64,000 nucleotides of DNA from JAXGXT01 sp040772665 (lineage in GTDB: Bacteria > Bacillota > Clostridia > Lachnospirales > Anaerotignaceae): NCBI GenBank assembly GCA_040772665.1, contig JAXGXT010000007.1, forward strand, positions 51,388 through 115,387. The letters are read 5' to 3'. Numbering within the stretch: position 1 is the stretch's first letter; every line of letters starts with the position of its first letter. Of the stretch, positions 17,802-27,171 are shown piece by piece. Below the pieces are notes generated by a model. It saw only the letters and a list, made by a program, of their open reading frames with translations. It ran no database searches and was not told where the DNA came from. A program made the position numbers and the translations under genes.

Positions 17802-18170
17802 TTGTTTAATAATGCTATATTTGCAACAGAAAAAATGGCTGATTATCTTTGGCAGAAACAGCAGGTTACTCTTAATAATATCGCAAACTCTTCAACCCCT
17901 GGATACAAAGCACAATATGTTACTTTTGAAGACGAATTAAAAAGAAGAATTGGAAGCGATAAGTTTAACAGGACATTAAAAATAAAAGACGGTATCGGAG
18001 AAGCGAAAATACGTGTTCATACAAAAAAAGACGAATCCCACAGAATGGATGGAAACAACGTGAACATGGATGTTGAACAAGTGGAGCTTGCAAGCACAAA
18101 CATTGAATATCAACTTGCTTTAACAAGCATCAATAATGAGTTTATGAGAATTAAAAGTGCAATAAGATAG
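17802..18170 (+). CDS. flgB: Flagellar basal-body rod protein FlgB
   Basis: The product is 122 residues from a TTG at 17802 that lies five bases after GGAAGG; an upstream in-frame GTG (17766) lacks a site and adds residues absent from the family. It has the rod-protein N-terminal motif (QQVTLNNIANSSTPGYKAQ) and the C-terminal helix ending ALTSINNEFMRIKSAI. FlgB forms the proximal rod with FlgC. It is the first gene of an eight-gene operon. Confidence 0.94.
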   Translation: MFNNAIFATEKMADYLWQKQQVTLNNIANSSTPGYKAQYVTFEDELKRRIGSDKFNRTLKIKDGIGEAKIRVHTKKDESHRMDGNNVNMDVEQVELASTNIEYQLALTSINNEFMRIKSAIR

Positions 18171-18182
18171 GGAGGGATTTAA

Positions 18183-18629
18183 ATGGCATTTTTAAGTGCT
18201 ATGAATATAAGTGCATCAGGTCTTACAGCCCAAAGGCAAAGGCTTGACGTAGCTGCTGAAAACATTTCAAATTCAAACACAACAAGAACTGAAAACGGAG
18301 AAGCATACAGGAGAAAAATGGTTGTTTTAGAACCTATGGTTCAAGGCGGTTTTAAAAACGCTTTGATTGAAAAATCAGGGAAATTAAATAATCAAAAACA
18401 GCAGGGTGTTATGGTAACTCAAGTGATTGAAGACCAAAGACCCTTTAAATCGGTTTATGATCCAACGCACCCTGACTCTGACGAGAGAGGTTATGTGATG
18501 TATCCCAATGTGGATTTGCTTAAAGAAACAATTGACAGCATGGAGGCATCAAGAGCCTATGACGCAAATGTAACGGCTTTTAACGCAATTAAAGCTATGG
18601 CAATGAAAGGTCTTGAAATAGGCAAATAA
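18183..18629 (+). CDS. flgC: Flagellar basal-body rod protein FlgC
   Basis: The 148-residue product has the rod N-terminus (SAMNISASGLTAQRQRLDV, then ENISNSNTT) and the C-terminal rod helix (MEASRAYDANVTAFNAIKAM). It is a proximal rod subunit exported by the flagellar apparatus. The ATG is preceded by GGGAGGG. It lies 12 bases after flgB. Confidence 0.96.
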   Translation: MAFLSAMNISASGLTAQRQRLDVAAENISNSNTTRTENGEAYRRKMVVLEPMVQGGFKNALIEKSGKLNNQKQQGVMVTQVIEDQRPFKSVYDPTHPDSDERGYVMYPNVDLLKETIDSMEASRAYDANVTAFNAIKAMAMKGLEIGK

Positions 18630-18647
18630 TTTTAGGGAGGAATAGTT

Positions 18648-18944
18648 TTGTTTATAACACCAATAACCCGTTTAAATTCCATAAGTGATATACCAACGCA
18701 AAAGGGAGAGAATCTTGTTAAAAATAATGATTTTAGAAGTGTTTTTAACAATGCAGTAAATAATGTTAAGGAAACGGAAGACCTTCTTTCAAAAGAACAT
18801 TACAAATTTGTAACAGGTCAATCGGAAGATACACATAGTTTATCAATTGCCGCAACAAAGGCACAGATTTCCGTTGATACACTTATATCAATAAGAAACA
18901 GAGCCCTTGATTCATATAATGAGTTGATGAGGATAAATTTATAG
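18648..18944 (+). CDS. fliE: Flagellar hook-basal body complex protein FliE
   Basis: The 98-residue product ends with the typical FliE C-terminus (AATKAQISVDTLISIRNRAL, then SYNELMRI). FliE links the MS ring to the rod. The start is TTG after GGGAGGAA. It is separated from fliF by 94 A+T-rich bases, the longest gap in the operon. Confidence 0.95.
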   Translation: MFITPITRLNSISDIPTQKGENLVKNNDFRSVFNNAVNNVKETEDLLSKEHYKFVTGQSEDTHSLSIAATKAQISVDTLISIRNRALDSYNELMRINL

Positions 18945-19038
18945 AAAATATTTGTTTCAATTTTAATTTTAAGCTTATTTTATATAGATTTATACAATAA
19001 TAAAATTTTAAAAAATTATATGTAAGAGGGGTCATGTT

Positions 19039-20646
19039 TTGAATGAAAAATTAATGGAATGGTTTGATAAGTTTAAATCAATACTATCAAAAATCAGTCC
19101 TAAGGTTAAAAAAATTATTCTTGCTGCAGGGATATTTATAATTGCACTTTCTGTTGGGATTGCCTTTTATTTAAACAATAAACCTTATGAAATTCTTTTC
19201 AGCAGTTTAAATCAGCAGGAAGCATCAGAAATTATAGGCAAGCTTCAAGAAAGCGGAGTTGCTTATAAATATGAAACAAACGGAACAATTCGTGTTCCGA
19301 AAGAGCAAGAAGCACAGCTTAAAGCACAGCTTGTTTATGAGGGTTACCCTAAAAACGGGTTTACATATGATGTTTTTAAAGACAACATAGGTATGATGAC
19401 AACAGATTTTGAAAAAAACAGCTATAAGCTTTTTGAACTTCAAAACAGAATAGGCTCTACAATAAGGCTTTTTCAAGGTGTGAAGGATGCGAAAGTAACT
19501 ATAGCCATGGCGGAAGAAAGAAAGTATGTGTTGGATAAAAACAATACTCAAAAAACAAGTGCCTCTGTAGTTATAATTATGAACGACGGAGGAACACCAA
19601 CTGAAAAACAGGTAAAAGGTATTCAAAGGCTTGTTTCAAAAAGCATACCCAATATGGAAATGGACGACGTTGCCGTTTTAGACGGAAATGGAAATGATGT
19701 ATCTTCCGTAGGAGATTCCTCGGCAGAGGGTGCAAACAAGCTTAAAATAGATTTTGAAAAGCAGATGGACGACTCTATAAGAGCTAAAATTTTAAATATT
19801 CTAAGCCCGATTTACGGCTCTGACAACATACGAGTGTCTGTGAGAACAACTGTTGATGTTGACAAGAAAATAAGAGAGATTATTAACCACGAGGCTCCTG
19901 TTGAAACATCCCCTAAAGGAATTCCAGGCAGCGAAACAACAGCCTCTGAAATAATAAAAGACGGAACAAACGCAGGAGGAGTTCCTGGAACGGAAACAAA
20001 TGCAGATATTCCCACCTATGGACAAATTGAAGGTGACGGAAGCGAAACTTATTACAAAAACGAAAGTGCGGTTGATTATCTTGTTAATCAGCTTAAAGAA
20101 CAATCGCAAATTGATTCGGGAAGCATAGTTGATATGACTATTTCTGTTGCGGTAAACGGAAAAACTCTAGGCTCTGTTGATGAATATCAATTAAAGGGTC
20201 TTATAGCAAACGCAGCGGGAATTTCGAAAGAAGTTCAAGACGATAAAATAACTGTTGTTGCAGCGCCCTTTTATAACCCTGATTCACCTAATGCCGACAT
20301 AGAAGGCAGTGAGGGAGAAAATAATTGGATTATAATTGGTACAATAGCCACAGGGGTGCTTCTTGTAATTCTTGTTATTATAGGAATACTTATTTCAAGA
20401 AGAAGAAAGAAAAAACGTCTTTCAACAAATCAAATTGATTTTGGAAGCACCAAAATGTCAAAAAGGGCTCAGGAAGAGCATCTTAGAGAATTAATGCAAA
20501 AACAGCAGGAGGAAAAGGAAAATCAAATTTTAAATTTAACAAATGAAAAGGGATTGGAGCTTAAAGAAAACGTAAGGAAGATTGCAGAAGAAAACCCGGA
20601 AATATCAGCACAGCTTATAAGAAATTGGCTGAAAGGAGGGGATTAA
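19039..20646 (+). CDS. fliF: Flagellar MS-ring protein FliF
   Basis: The 535-residue product has two membrane segments (about residues 26-46 and 430-452) flanking the periplasmic-type ring domains; NKPYEILFSSLNQQEASEII and the KVTIAMAEERKYVL region are typical. The C-terminal cytoplasmic tail (ENPEISAQLIRNWLKGG) is the FliG-binding end. FliF forms the MS ring on which the motor is built. The start is TTG with an AAGAGGGG site. The stop is one base before the fliG ATG. Confidence 0.97.
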   Translation: MNEKLMEWFDKFKSILSKISPKVKKIILAAGIFIIALSVGIAFYLNNKPYEILFSSLNQQEASEIIGKLQESGVAYKYETNGTIRVPKEQEAQLKAQLVYEGYPKNGFTYDVFKDNIGMMTTDFEKNSYKLFELQNRIGSTIRLFQGVKDAKVTIAMAEERKYVLDKNNTQKTSASVVIIMNDGGTPTEKQVKGIQRLVSKSIPNMEMDDVAVLDGNGNDVSSVGDSSAEGANKLKIDFEKQMDDSIRAKILNILSPIYGSDNIRVSVRTTVDVDKKIREIINHEAPVETSPKGIPGSETTASEIIKDGTNAGGVPGTETNADIPTYGQIEGDGSETYYKNESAVDYLVNQLKEQSQIDSGSIVDMTISVAVNGKTLGSVDEYQLKGLIANAAGISKEVQDDKITVVAAPFYNPDSPNADIEGSEGENNWIIIGTIATGVLLVILVIIGILISRRRKKKRLSTNQIDFGSTKMSKRAQEEHLRELMQKQQEEKENQILNLTNEKGLELKENVRKIAEENPEISAQLIRNWLKGGD

Positions 20647-20647
20647 C

Positions 20648-21658
20648 ATGGCAAGGGAAAATTCGCTTTCTTCAGAGCAGAAAGCAGCAGCCATTATTAT
20701 TTCTCTCGGAGTTGAAAAGGCATCAAAGATTTATAAATATTTAAGCGAAGAGGAAATTGAAAAACTGACAATAGAGGTTGCAAAGCTTGGATATTTGCCG
20801 CCTGAGGCCACAGAAAACGTTCTTGATGAATTTTATAAAAATTGCCTAACTCAAAAGGTTGTAACTGAAGGCGGCATGGAATATGCCAAAAGTGTTCTTG
20901 AAAAGGCATTTGGTGCAGAAGCCGCCACCACCCTTTTGGGAAAGGTTGAAAAAACATTAAAAGCAAGAGTATTCTCCTTTTTAAGCAGATATGATGATAA
21001 AACGGTGTTTTCGCTTCTTCATAATGAAAGACCTCAAACAATAGCCCTTGTGCTTTCTTATGTGGATTCTGACAGGGCGGCAAGAATAATTGCCGAGCTT
21101 CCTGAGGAAAGACGTATAACAGTTGTTGAAGCCATTGCCAGAATGGATAGCGCCGCACCTGAGGCCATGAAAATTGTGGAAAGAGAAATCGAAAATAAAC
21201 TATCTTCTGTAATGACAACCGATTATACAAAGATTGGCGGAATAGACTACATCGCAGAGGTTATGAACTATATTGACAGAGGAAATGAGAAATATATCTT
21301 TGATGAGCTTAGTAAAAAAGATGCTGAGCTTGTTGATGAAATCAGAAAGAAAATGTTTGTGTTTGAAGATATTGTTGGAATGGATAACATCTCAATACAA
21401 AGATTTATTCGAGAAATCGACCAAAAAGACCTTGTTTATGCTCTTAAAGGCTCCAATAATGAGGTTTCAAATGTTATTTTTGCAAACATGTCTACACGTA
21501 TGGCAGAAGCTATCAAATCTGAGCTTGAAATCACAGCCAATATACGTGTTACAGATGTTGAGGAAGCACAGCAAAGAATTGTTGGCATTATTCGAGTTCT
21601 TGAAGAGTCGGGACAGATTGTTGTTTCTAAGGGCGGAAAGGATGATATAATTGCATAA
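20648..21658 (+). CDS. fliG: Flagellar motor switch protein FliG
   Basis: The 336-residue product has N-terminal FliF-binding, middle (with HNERPQTIALVLSYV) and C-terminal torque domains (FANMSTRMAEAIKSEL and charged residues around DVEEAQQRIV). FliG couples stator proton or sodium flow to rotation and direction switching. It begins one base after the fliF stop, and its last eight bases overlap the fliH start. Length is normal. Confidence 0.97.
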   Translation: MARENSLSSEQKAAAIIISLGVEKASKIYKYLSEEEIEKLTIEVAKLGYLPPEATENVLDEFYKNCLTQKVVTEGGMEYAKSVLEKAFGAEAATTLLGKVEKTLKARVFSFLSRYDDKTVFSLLHNERPQTIALVLSYVDSDRAARIIAELPEERRITVVEAIARMDSAAPEAMKIVEREIENKLSSVMTTDYTKIGGIDYIAEVMNYIDRGNEKYIFDELSKKDAELVDEIRKKMFVFEDIVGMDNISIQRFIREIDQKDLVYALKGSNNEVSNVIFANMSTRMAEAIKSELEITANIRVTDVEEAQQRIVGIIRVLEESGQIVVSKGGKDDIIA

Positions 21659-22511
21659 CTTAGAAGACACAACATCTAAAGTTTTAAATTTTTTTACAAC
21701 AATTGAAGAGGAAGAAAGCAGTTGTTTGTTAGAACGGGTTTATCCTTCTTCTTTGACCGAATTTGATAATGCTGAATATGAAGAAAACAGTGTTTCCAAT
21801 GAATCTGGGAAAGAAATTTATGAAGATATAGTCAAAGAAAATGTGATTGACGAAATCATTTTGGCGAAAGAACAAGAGATTTTGAAAAAAGCGGAGAAAG
21901 TTCTTGAAGATGCCAACAATCAAGCAGAAGAAATTTTAAAACAAGCAAAAATGAAAGCTATAGAAATACAAAAAGAAGCATTTTCTCAAGGTCAGAATGA
22001 AGGTTATTATGACGGCTCTAATAAAGCTTATGAAGAAAACAAACTAAGGCTTGAAGAAGGAACTATGAAGTTTCTTCTTCACCTTAAAGATTTAACGGAA
22101 AGCTATGCAAAAGAAAAAAATAAGCTTATTTCTCAAAATATTGACGAGATGAGGGATCTTTCCATTGCCATTGCTGAAAAAGTAATACAAGTTAGTTTAA
22201 AAAGCAGCGGCGATATTGTGAAAAGAATGATTATTTCAGCAACAGAAAAAATGAGATATAAAGAATGGGCAAAAATTTATATTGCAAGAAGTGAAGCGTC
22301 CATGATTATAGAAGGAAGCACAGATTTGCTTAGAACACTTTCTCATTTGTCGGAATATGTTAAGTTTGTTGTTATGGAGGATGCGCCTGCAGGAACTTGT
22401 ATTATTGAGCTTCCTGATCAAGTTATAGATGTAAGCACAGGAACTCAAATTGAAAACATAAAAGGCGTTTTAAGAAATATAAGCCCTGATGGAGGGCATG
22501 ACAATGTTTAG
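21651..22511 (+). CDS. fliH: Flagellar export regulator FliH
   Basis: The 286-residue product has a charged coiled-coil middle (LAKEQEILKKAEKVLEDANN) with A/G-rich helix pattern and a C-terminal domain (RDLSIAIAEKVIQVSLKSSG, later VVMEDAPAGTCIIELPDQVI) matching FliH/YscL. It binds and regulates the ATPase FliI. The TTG start overlaps the fliG stop and its end overlaps fliI by eight bases. The N-terminal 75 residues are acidic and variable, as usual. Confidence 0.93.
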   Translation: MHNLEDTTSKVLNFFTTIEEEESSCLLERVYPSSLTEFDNAEYEENSVSNESGKEIYEDIVKENVIDEIILAKEQEILKKAEKVLEDANNQAEEILKQAKMKAIEIQKEAFSQGQNEGYYDGSNKAYEENKLRLEEGTMKFLLHLKDLTESYAKEKNKLISQNIDEMRDLSIAIAEKVIQVSLKSSGDIVKRMIISATEKMRYKEWAKIYIARSEASMIIEGSTDLLRTLSHLSEYVKFVVMEDAPAGTCIIELPDQVIDVSTGTQIENIKGVLRNISPDGGHDNV

Positions 22512-23805
22512 AAGCATGATTGATGTTGTTAAAAGAACAAACACAGTAAGCCATATAGGAAAAATTGAAAACATTATAGGCATGACAATTGAGGCCTCTG
22601 GCAAAAAAGGAACGATTGGAGAAATCAGCCTTATTTATAACGAAAATGAAAAACGGCAGATGATGGCTGAAACGGTAGGGTTTAAAGATGATCATATTCT
22701 TCTTATGCCTTATGAAAGCATAAAGGGTGTTGCGGCAGGAACTTTTGTGAGAAACACCAACGAAAGCTTAAAAATACCTATGGGTGATTTTTTAAAGGGA
22801 AGAATTATAGATGCAATGGGAAACCCCATTGACGGGCTTGAAGATTTTAAAACTGAAAAACTTTTCCCCATTGACAGCCCTCTTACAAACCCTTTGACAA
22901 GACCTCCTATCGAAGAAAAAATGGAGTTTGGAATTAAAGCCATTGATGGCTTTTTAACCATAGGCAAGGGTCAAAGAATGGGGATTTTTGCAGGAAGCGG
23001 TGTAGGGAAAAGTACTCTTCTTGGAATGATAGCAAAAAACGTTAAAACTGATATAAACGTTATTGCCCTTGTGGGGGAGAGGGGAAGAGAGGTTAGAGAA
23101 TTTATTGAAAAGGATTTGGGAGAGGAGGGGCTTAAACGTTCCGTTCTTGTTGTTGCCACCTCAGACCAGCCTGCAATGCTTAGAATGAAATGCCCTATGG
23201 TTGCCACAGCCATTGCTGAATATTTTAAAAACCAAGGCATGGATGTTCTTCTTATGATGGACTCTCTTACAAGATTTGCTATGGCTCAAAGGGAAATAGG
23301 CCTTGCCATTGGTGAACCTCCTATTGCAAGGGGATATACACCCTCCATTTATGCGGAAATGCCCAAGCTTCTTGAAAGAAGCGGAAACTTTAAGGAGGGT
23401 TCAATCACAGGGATATATACTGTTCTTGTTGAGGGAGATGATACCAATGAACCTATTTCAGACACAGTTAGAGGAATTATAGACGGGCATATTGTTCTTA
23501 CAAGAAAGCTTGCCAACAGCAACCACTTTCCCGCAATAGATGTAAATTCAAGCATTTCAAGACTTATAAATTCAATAGCGGATAAAGAACATTTAGACAA
23601 TACTTCAAAGCTTAGAGATATTCTAAGTATTTATGAAAAAAACAGCGATCTTATTTCCATTGGTGCTTATAAAGCCGGAACAAACCCTAAATTGGATTTT
23701 GCTATTTCAAAAATAGACAAGCTTAATAATTTTTTGAAACAGGGAATAACGGAAAAGTTTACATATGAAGAAACACTGGAACAGATGACGGAAATTTTAA
23801 AATAA
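22504..23805 (+). CDS. fliI: Flagellar export ATPase FliI
   Basis: The 433-residue product is a type III ATPase related to F1-beta: Walker A FAGSGVGKSTL, the motif VALVGERGREVREFIE, Walker B DVLLMMDSLTRFA and LAIGEPPIARGYTPSIY. It powers or regulates substrate export together with FliH and FliJ. I use the ATG at 22504, seven bases after GGAGGG; earlier ATGs at 22489 and 22498 overlap or crowd that site. The catalytic motifs are complete. Confidence 0.96.
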   Translation: MFRSMIDVVKRTNTVSHIGKIENIIGMTIEASGKKGTIGEISLIYNENEKRQMMAETVGFKDDHILLMPYESIKGVAAGTFVRNTNESLKIPMGDFLKGRIIDAMGNPIDGLEDFKTEKLFPIDSPLTNPLTRPPIEEKMEFGIKAIDGFLTIGKGQRMGIFAGSGVGKSTLLGMIAKNVKTDINVIALVGERGREVREFIEKDLGEEGLKRSVLVVATSDQPAMLRMKCPMVATAIAEYFKNQGMDVLLMMDSLTRFAMAQREIGLAIGEPPIARGYTPSIYAEMPKLLERSGNFKEGSITGIYTVLVEGDDTNEPISDTVRGIIDGHIVLTRKLANSNHFPAIDVNSSISRLINSIADKEHLDNTSKLRDILSIYEKNSDLISIGAYKAGTNPKLDFAISKIDKLNNFLKQGITEKFTYEETLEQMTEILK

Positions 23806-23834
23806 ACTAAGCTTTAAGAATCTAAGGTGATTAA

Positions 23835-24278
23835 ATGAAAAAATTTGTTTTTAATTTGGAAAAGGTTATGGATTTTCAAAACCAAAAGCTTGAAAACAAA
23901 AAAAATGAACATGCTAAAGCGATTGCTGCTATAAATGAGCAGCAGGAAAAGATTGATTTGCTGCATAAAAGGTATAATCTTATAAACGCTGATTTAAATC
24001 AGAAAAAATCCACAGGAGTTTTAGCCGTGGAAATTTTAGAATATACATCTTATCTTCGTGTTATTGAAAATAAAATAAAAAATGAAAATACATATCTTTC
24101 TGAACTTAAGGTTATAGAAAATAAGAAACGTAATGAAGTAATCGAGGAAAAAATTGAATCCTCAACATTAGAAAAGCTTAAAGAAAAGCAGTATGCTCAG
24201 TATTTAAAAAGTGTTCAAAAAAGTGAAGAGGTTTTTATTGAGGAATTTGTGACAAGACAGCGTATAGTAAATCATTAA
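23835..24278 (+). CDS. fliJ: Flagellar export protein FliJ
   Basis: The 147-residue product is almost wholly coiled coil, starting MKKFVFNLEKVMDFQNQKLE, the usual FliJ N-terminus (F-x-L-x-x-V-L-D). FliJ is the stalk-like partner of FliI and an escort for export chaperones. It is the last gene before a strong terminator, so the fliK-flgD-flgE genes that usually follow are elsewhere. Confidence 0.92.
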   Translation: MKKFVFNLEKVMDFQNQKLENKKNEHAKAIAAINEQQEKIDLLHKRYNLINADLNQKKSTGVLAVEILEYTSYLRVIENKIKNENTYLSELKVIENKKRNEVIEEKIESSTLEKLKEKQYAQYLKSVQKSEEVFIEEFVTRQRIVNH

Positions 24279-24320
24279 TACGATTTGAGAAGAAGTAAAT
24301 GCAGAAAACAGGGGCAAAAT

Positions 24321-24360
24321 AAAACCCCAAGATACGAAAATTTGTATCTTGGGGTTTTTG
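24321..24360 (+). terminator. Terminator after fliJ
   Basis: A 15-bp perfect stem (AAAACCCCAAGATAC with its complement), 8-base loop and a TTTTTG end. Confidence 0.92.
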
Positions 24361-24389
24361 TCGCAAAGTTCATAAACGCTGATTAATGA

Positions 24390-24418
24390 TTGATATTTGT
24401 CATAATTTGTGATACAAT
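24390..24418 (+). promoter_or_regulatory. Upstream promoter of the LuxR/MalT-type gene
   Basis: TTGATA (24390-24395), 17 bases, TACAAT (24413-24418). A second one follows at 24422. Confidence 0.55.
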
Positions 24419-24421
24419 TTC

Positions 24422-24449
24422 TTGCGAAACTAAATTGCCGTTGTATAAT
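24422..24449 (+). promoter_or_regulatory. Downstream promoter of the LuxR/MalT-type gene
   Basis: TTGCGA (24422-24427), 16 bases, TATAAT (24444-24449), only 20 bases before the ATG at 24469. Transcription from here would leave a very short leader. Confidence 0.45.
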
Positions 24450-24468
24450 TTTAAGAGGTAAAAACTTA

Positions 24469-26958
24469 ATGAAGAAAAAAATAAAACAGCAAAAAAATAG
24501 CTACTTGCCTGAAAGGCTGAAAACACGGTTTTCTCATATAGTTGAATATCCTCTAACGTTAATAGAGGCTCCTTCGGGTTTTGGAAAAACAACATCACTT
24601 AAAGAGTATTTAAAAATACAAGAAATTAAAGGTGCAAATAAATATTGGCATACATGCTTTGGCAAAACAAAAGAAAACATGTGGAAGGGAATTATCCACA
24701 TAATTTCGCAGATTGCAAACATTGATGAAAAAGAATTGAAGGATTTTGAAGTTTTTTCAGAAGATTCAATTTTTAACATTCTTTTATTTCTAAATAAACT
24801 TTCATTTGAAAAAGAGATTTATGCGGTTGTTGATAATTTTTATTTAATGGATTGTGAAAGTGCTTATTTGATAATAGATGCTTTTTCTAATCATCAATGC
24901 TCAAATCTTCATTTTGTGTTTATAACAAGGAGTGTGGGGTTTAAAGAGAGGTTTTTATTAAACAGCAATAATATATACTTTTTAAACTCTTCAAACTTTT
25001 TTTTCAGCGAAAAAGATATTATGGCTCTTTCACGACTTTATGGAATACGTCTTGGTTCAGAGCATGTGAAAAAAGTATTTTTAAGCACTGATGGCTGGAT
25101 TGATGCCATAAAACAGCAAATTGATGTTTATAAAGAAACAGGCTGTTTTTTATACTGTTGTGCAGTTGAAAGTCTTGCAGAGGTAAGTATATGGAATGAG
25201 CTTACGGATAAAGAAAAGGAGCTTTTAATATCTGTTTCCGTTATGGACAGCTTTACTTCACAACAAGCTGCATTTATGCTTGGAAAAGAAGTTTTGCCTA
25301 TAGAGCTTGAAAGCTTTTTAAACAAAAGTGAGTTTATTCAAAAAGGCTTATCCGGCTGTTCTTATAAAATTAAAAATATTTTAAAGTTTTATTTAAACAA
25401 ACGTTTTCATACAAGGTTAACAAAAAATGAAAAAAATGAAATATACTTTTTGGCGGGAAAAGCATGTGAGAGAAAAGGGGATTACTACCGTGCTGCTGTT
25501 TTTTTCTTTAAAATAAAAGATTTTCATTCAATTTTAACTCTGCCTTTTAGCGGTGAATATTTCGATAGTCAAAACGAAACATATAAGCCTGAGTTTATTG
25601 AAGAAATTATTAGAGTTTGTCCAGAGGATATACTTTGCGAATATCCTTTTACAATGATTATTTTTGGATACAAAATGGTGCTAAGCGGAAAGTTGACAGC
25701 ATATGAAAGGCTTTCATCTTTGCTTATAAAGGTGATTGAAAAAGAAAAGGGCTGTGAAAGGGAAGATGCAAAAATAATTGAGGGTGAGCTTATTATACTT
25801 AAATCACTCGCCTATTATAATGATATTCCAAAGAACATAGGAATACAAAAAACAGCTTTAGATGTTTTGCAAACTCCCTCGCAGATGATAAAACATGGAG
25901 TTCCTTCTATTTTTGGGTGTATATCTGCCTTAAGTTTTTTTTGGAACAAACAAGGAACGCTTACAGCTTCTGTTTCTTTATTAAAAGAAGTTGAAAGTTT
26001 ACGTGTTTTTCTTATGGATGGCTATGGGGATGGTTTATCTGCTCTTTTAGAGGCTGAAATGCTTCTTATGAGAGGAGATGATGAAAATGCTGAAATCATG
26101 TGCTATAAGGCATTTAATGATGCAAAAGCCGCCAGCAGAATAAGCTTGATTCTTTGTGCAGAGCTTGTGTTGGCTCGCATAAACATACTTAGAGGAAATG
26201 TTGAGCAATATTTAAAATCTGTTCAAAGGATTAAAGATTATGAAAATAAAGGCGAATTATATGTAAAGAGAATGTCAGAGCAGTGCATTTCTTATTTAAA
26301 CCTTTCTCTTGATTTAAAAGATAATGTTTCACAGTGGCTTTTTAATATGGAAGATATAAAAAAGGTTGTTTATAAACCTGTTTTGCCTTTGGTTCAAATG
26401 CTATATTTAAAAATATTGCTTTTAGAAAACAGGCATAATGAATTTTTCGGTGTTTTTGAAAGTATTTTAGAACATGAAAAAGTTAAAAATCAATATCAAT
26501 ATATAATTGTTAAGCTTTGCGGCTATGAAACGGCGGCTCTTGCCAAATATAAAGACGGAAAAACTTCACAAGCACAACAATATATAGACAAAGCCATTAC
26601 ACTTGCCTTGGAAGATAAAATATACCTCCCTCTCGTTGAGCATTTCAGCATACTTGAGCCTCTTTTTGAGTCTGCAAAATCTACAATAAAAGACAGTGAC
26701 GCAATGAGCGAGTTAATAAAGCTGGGCCAGCGTCAATCTAAGGGGAAAAATGAAATAATAAAGGCTGTAAAAATTAAAGATTCTCCTCTCACTCCAAGAG
26801 AGCGTGAAGTTGCCCTTCTTGCAAAAAAAAGAATGAGTGCAAGGGAGATTGCTGAAATTCTTTACATATCGGAAAAAACCGTCAGAACAATGTTAAAAAG
26901 TGTTTACAGTAAGTTGGAAATACACTCAAAATACGAGCTTATTAAAAAGGAATTTTAA
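24469..26958 (+). CDS. MalT-type LuxR-family transcriptional regulator
   Basis: The product is 829 residues from ATG 24469 (AAGAGGT site); an upstream in-frame ATG at 24409 has no site. The N-terminal P-loop APSGFGKTTS near residue 35 starts an AAA/STAND-type ATPase. It is followed by a helical TPR-like middle (residues 330-740). A LuxR helix-turn-helix closes the protein (SPLTPREREVALLAKKRMSA, then REIAEILYISEKTVRTML). This is the layout of MalT-like regulators that bind ATP and an inducer and then activate transcription. Its targets are unknown; the chemoreceptor gene just downstream is the obvious candidate, but that is inference. Confidence 0.88.
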   Translation: MKKKIKQQKNSYLPERLKTRFSHIVEYPLTLIEAPSGFGKTTSLKEYLKIQEIKGANKYWHTCFGKTKENMWKGIIHIISQIANIDEKELKDFEVFSEDSIFNILLFLNKLSFEKEIYAVVDNFYLMDCESAYLIIDAFSNHQCSNLHFVFITRSVGFKERFLLNSNNIYFLNSSNFFFSEKDIMALSRLYGIRLGSEHVKKVFLSTDGWIDAIKQQIDVYKETGCFLYCCAVESLAEVSIWNELTDKEKELLISVSVMDSFTSQQAAFMLGKEVLPIELESFLNKSEFIQKGLSGCSYKIKNILKFYLNKRFHTRLTKNEKNEIYFLAGKACERKGDYYRAAVFFFKIKDFHSILTLPFSGEYFDSQNETYKPEFIEEIIRVCPEDILCEYPFTMIIFGYKMVLSGKLTAYERLSSLLIKVIEKEKGCEREDAKIIEGELIILKSLAYYNDIPKNIGIQKTALDVLQTPSQMIKHGVPSIFGCISALSFFWNKQGTLTASVSLLKEVESLRVFLMDGYGDGLSALLEAEMLLMRGDDENAEIMCYKAFNDAKAASRISLILCAELVLARINILRGNVEQYLKSVQRIKDYENKGELYVKRMSEQCISYLNLSLDLKDNVSQWLFNMEDIKKVVYKPVLPLVQMLYLKILLLENRHNEFFGVFESILEHEKVKNQYQYIIVKLCGYETAALAKYKDGKTSQAQQYIDKAITLALEDKIYLPLVEHFSILEPLFESAKSTIKDSDAMSELIKLGQRQSKGKNEIIKAVKIKDSPLTPREREVALLAKKRMSAREIAEILYISEKTVRTMLKSVYSKLEIHSKYELIKKEF

Positions 26959-27171
26959 TTAAACGACAAAATACCTCAAAATGTGGTATGTGAAAAAAGT
27001 TACAATGTAGTAATCTATATTAGTATATTTGGTTAAAATTACAATGGGATTAATAAAAAACCTTGAAGTGATTAACTGTTTTACGAAGTATAAATTATGA
27101 TTTGAGTAAATTTAAATAATATTCAAAACAAGCTACACAAATAATACAGCTATAAGGAAGGATGTTTATCT

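Noticed and set aside
20697..21230. 177-residue minus-strand frame inside fliG
   Set aside because: It is antisense to a clear fliG with complete domains, has low-complexity Leu/Gln/Phe composition and no ribosome site that I trust.
21273..21650. 125-residue plus-strand frame inside fliG
   Set aside because: Out-of-frame shadow of fliG with no ribosome site.
24383..24598. 71-residue minus-strand frame over the LuxR/MalT-type promoter
   Set aside because: It overlaps two good rightward promoters and the start of a clear gene; no ribosome site.
27000..27171. Sigma-28 promoter for the chemoreceptor gene
   Set aside because: No GCCGAT-like element is present; candidate -35/-10 pairs are poor.
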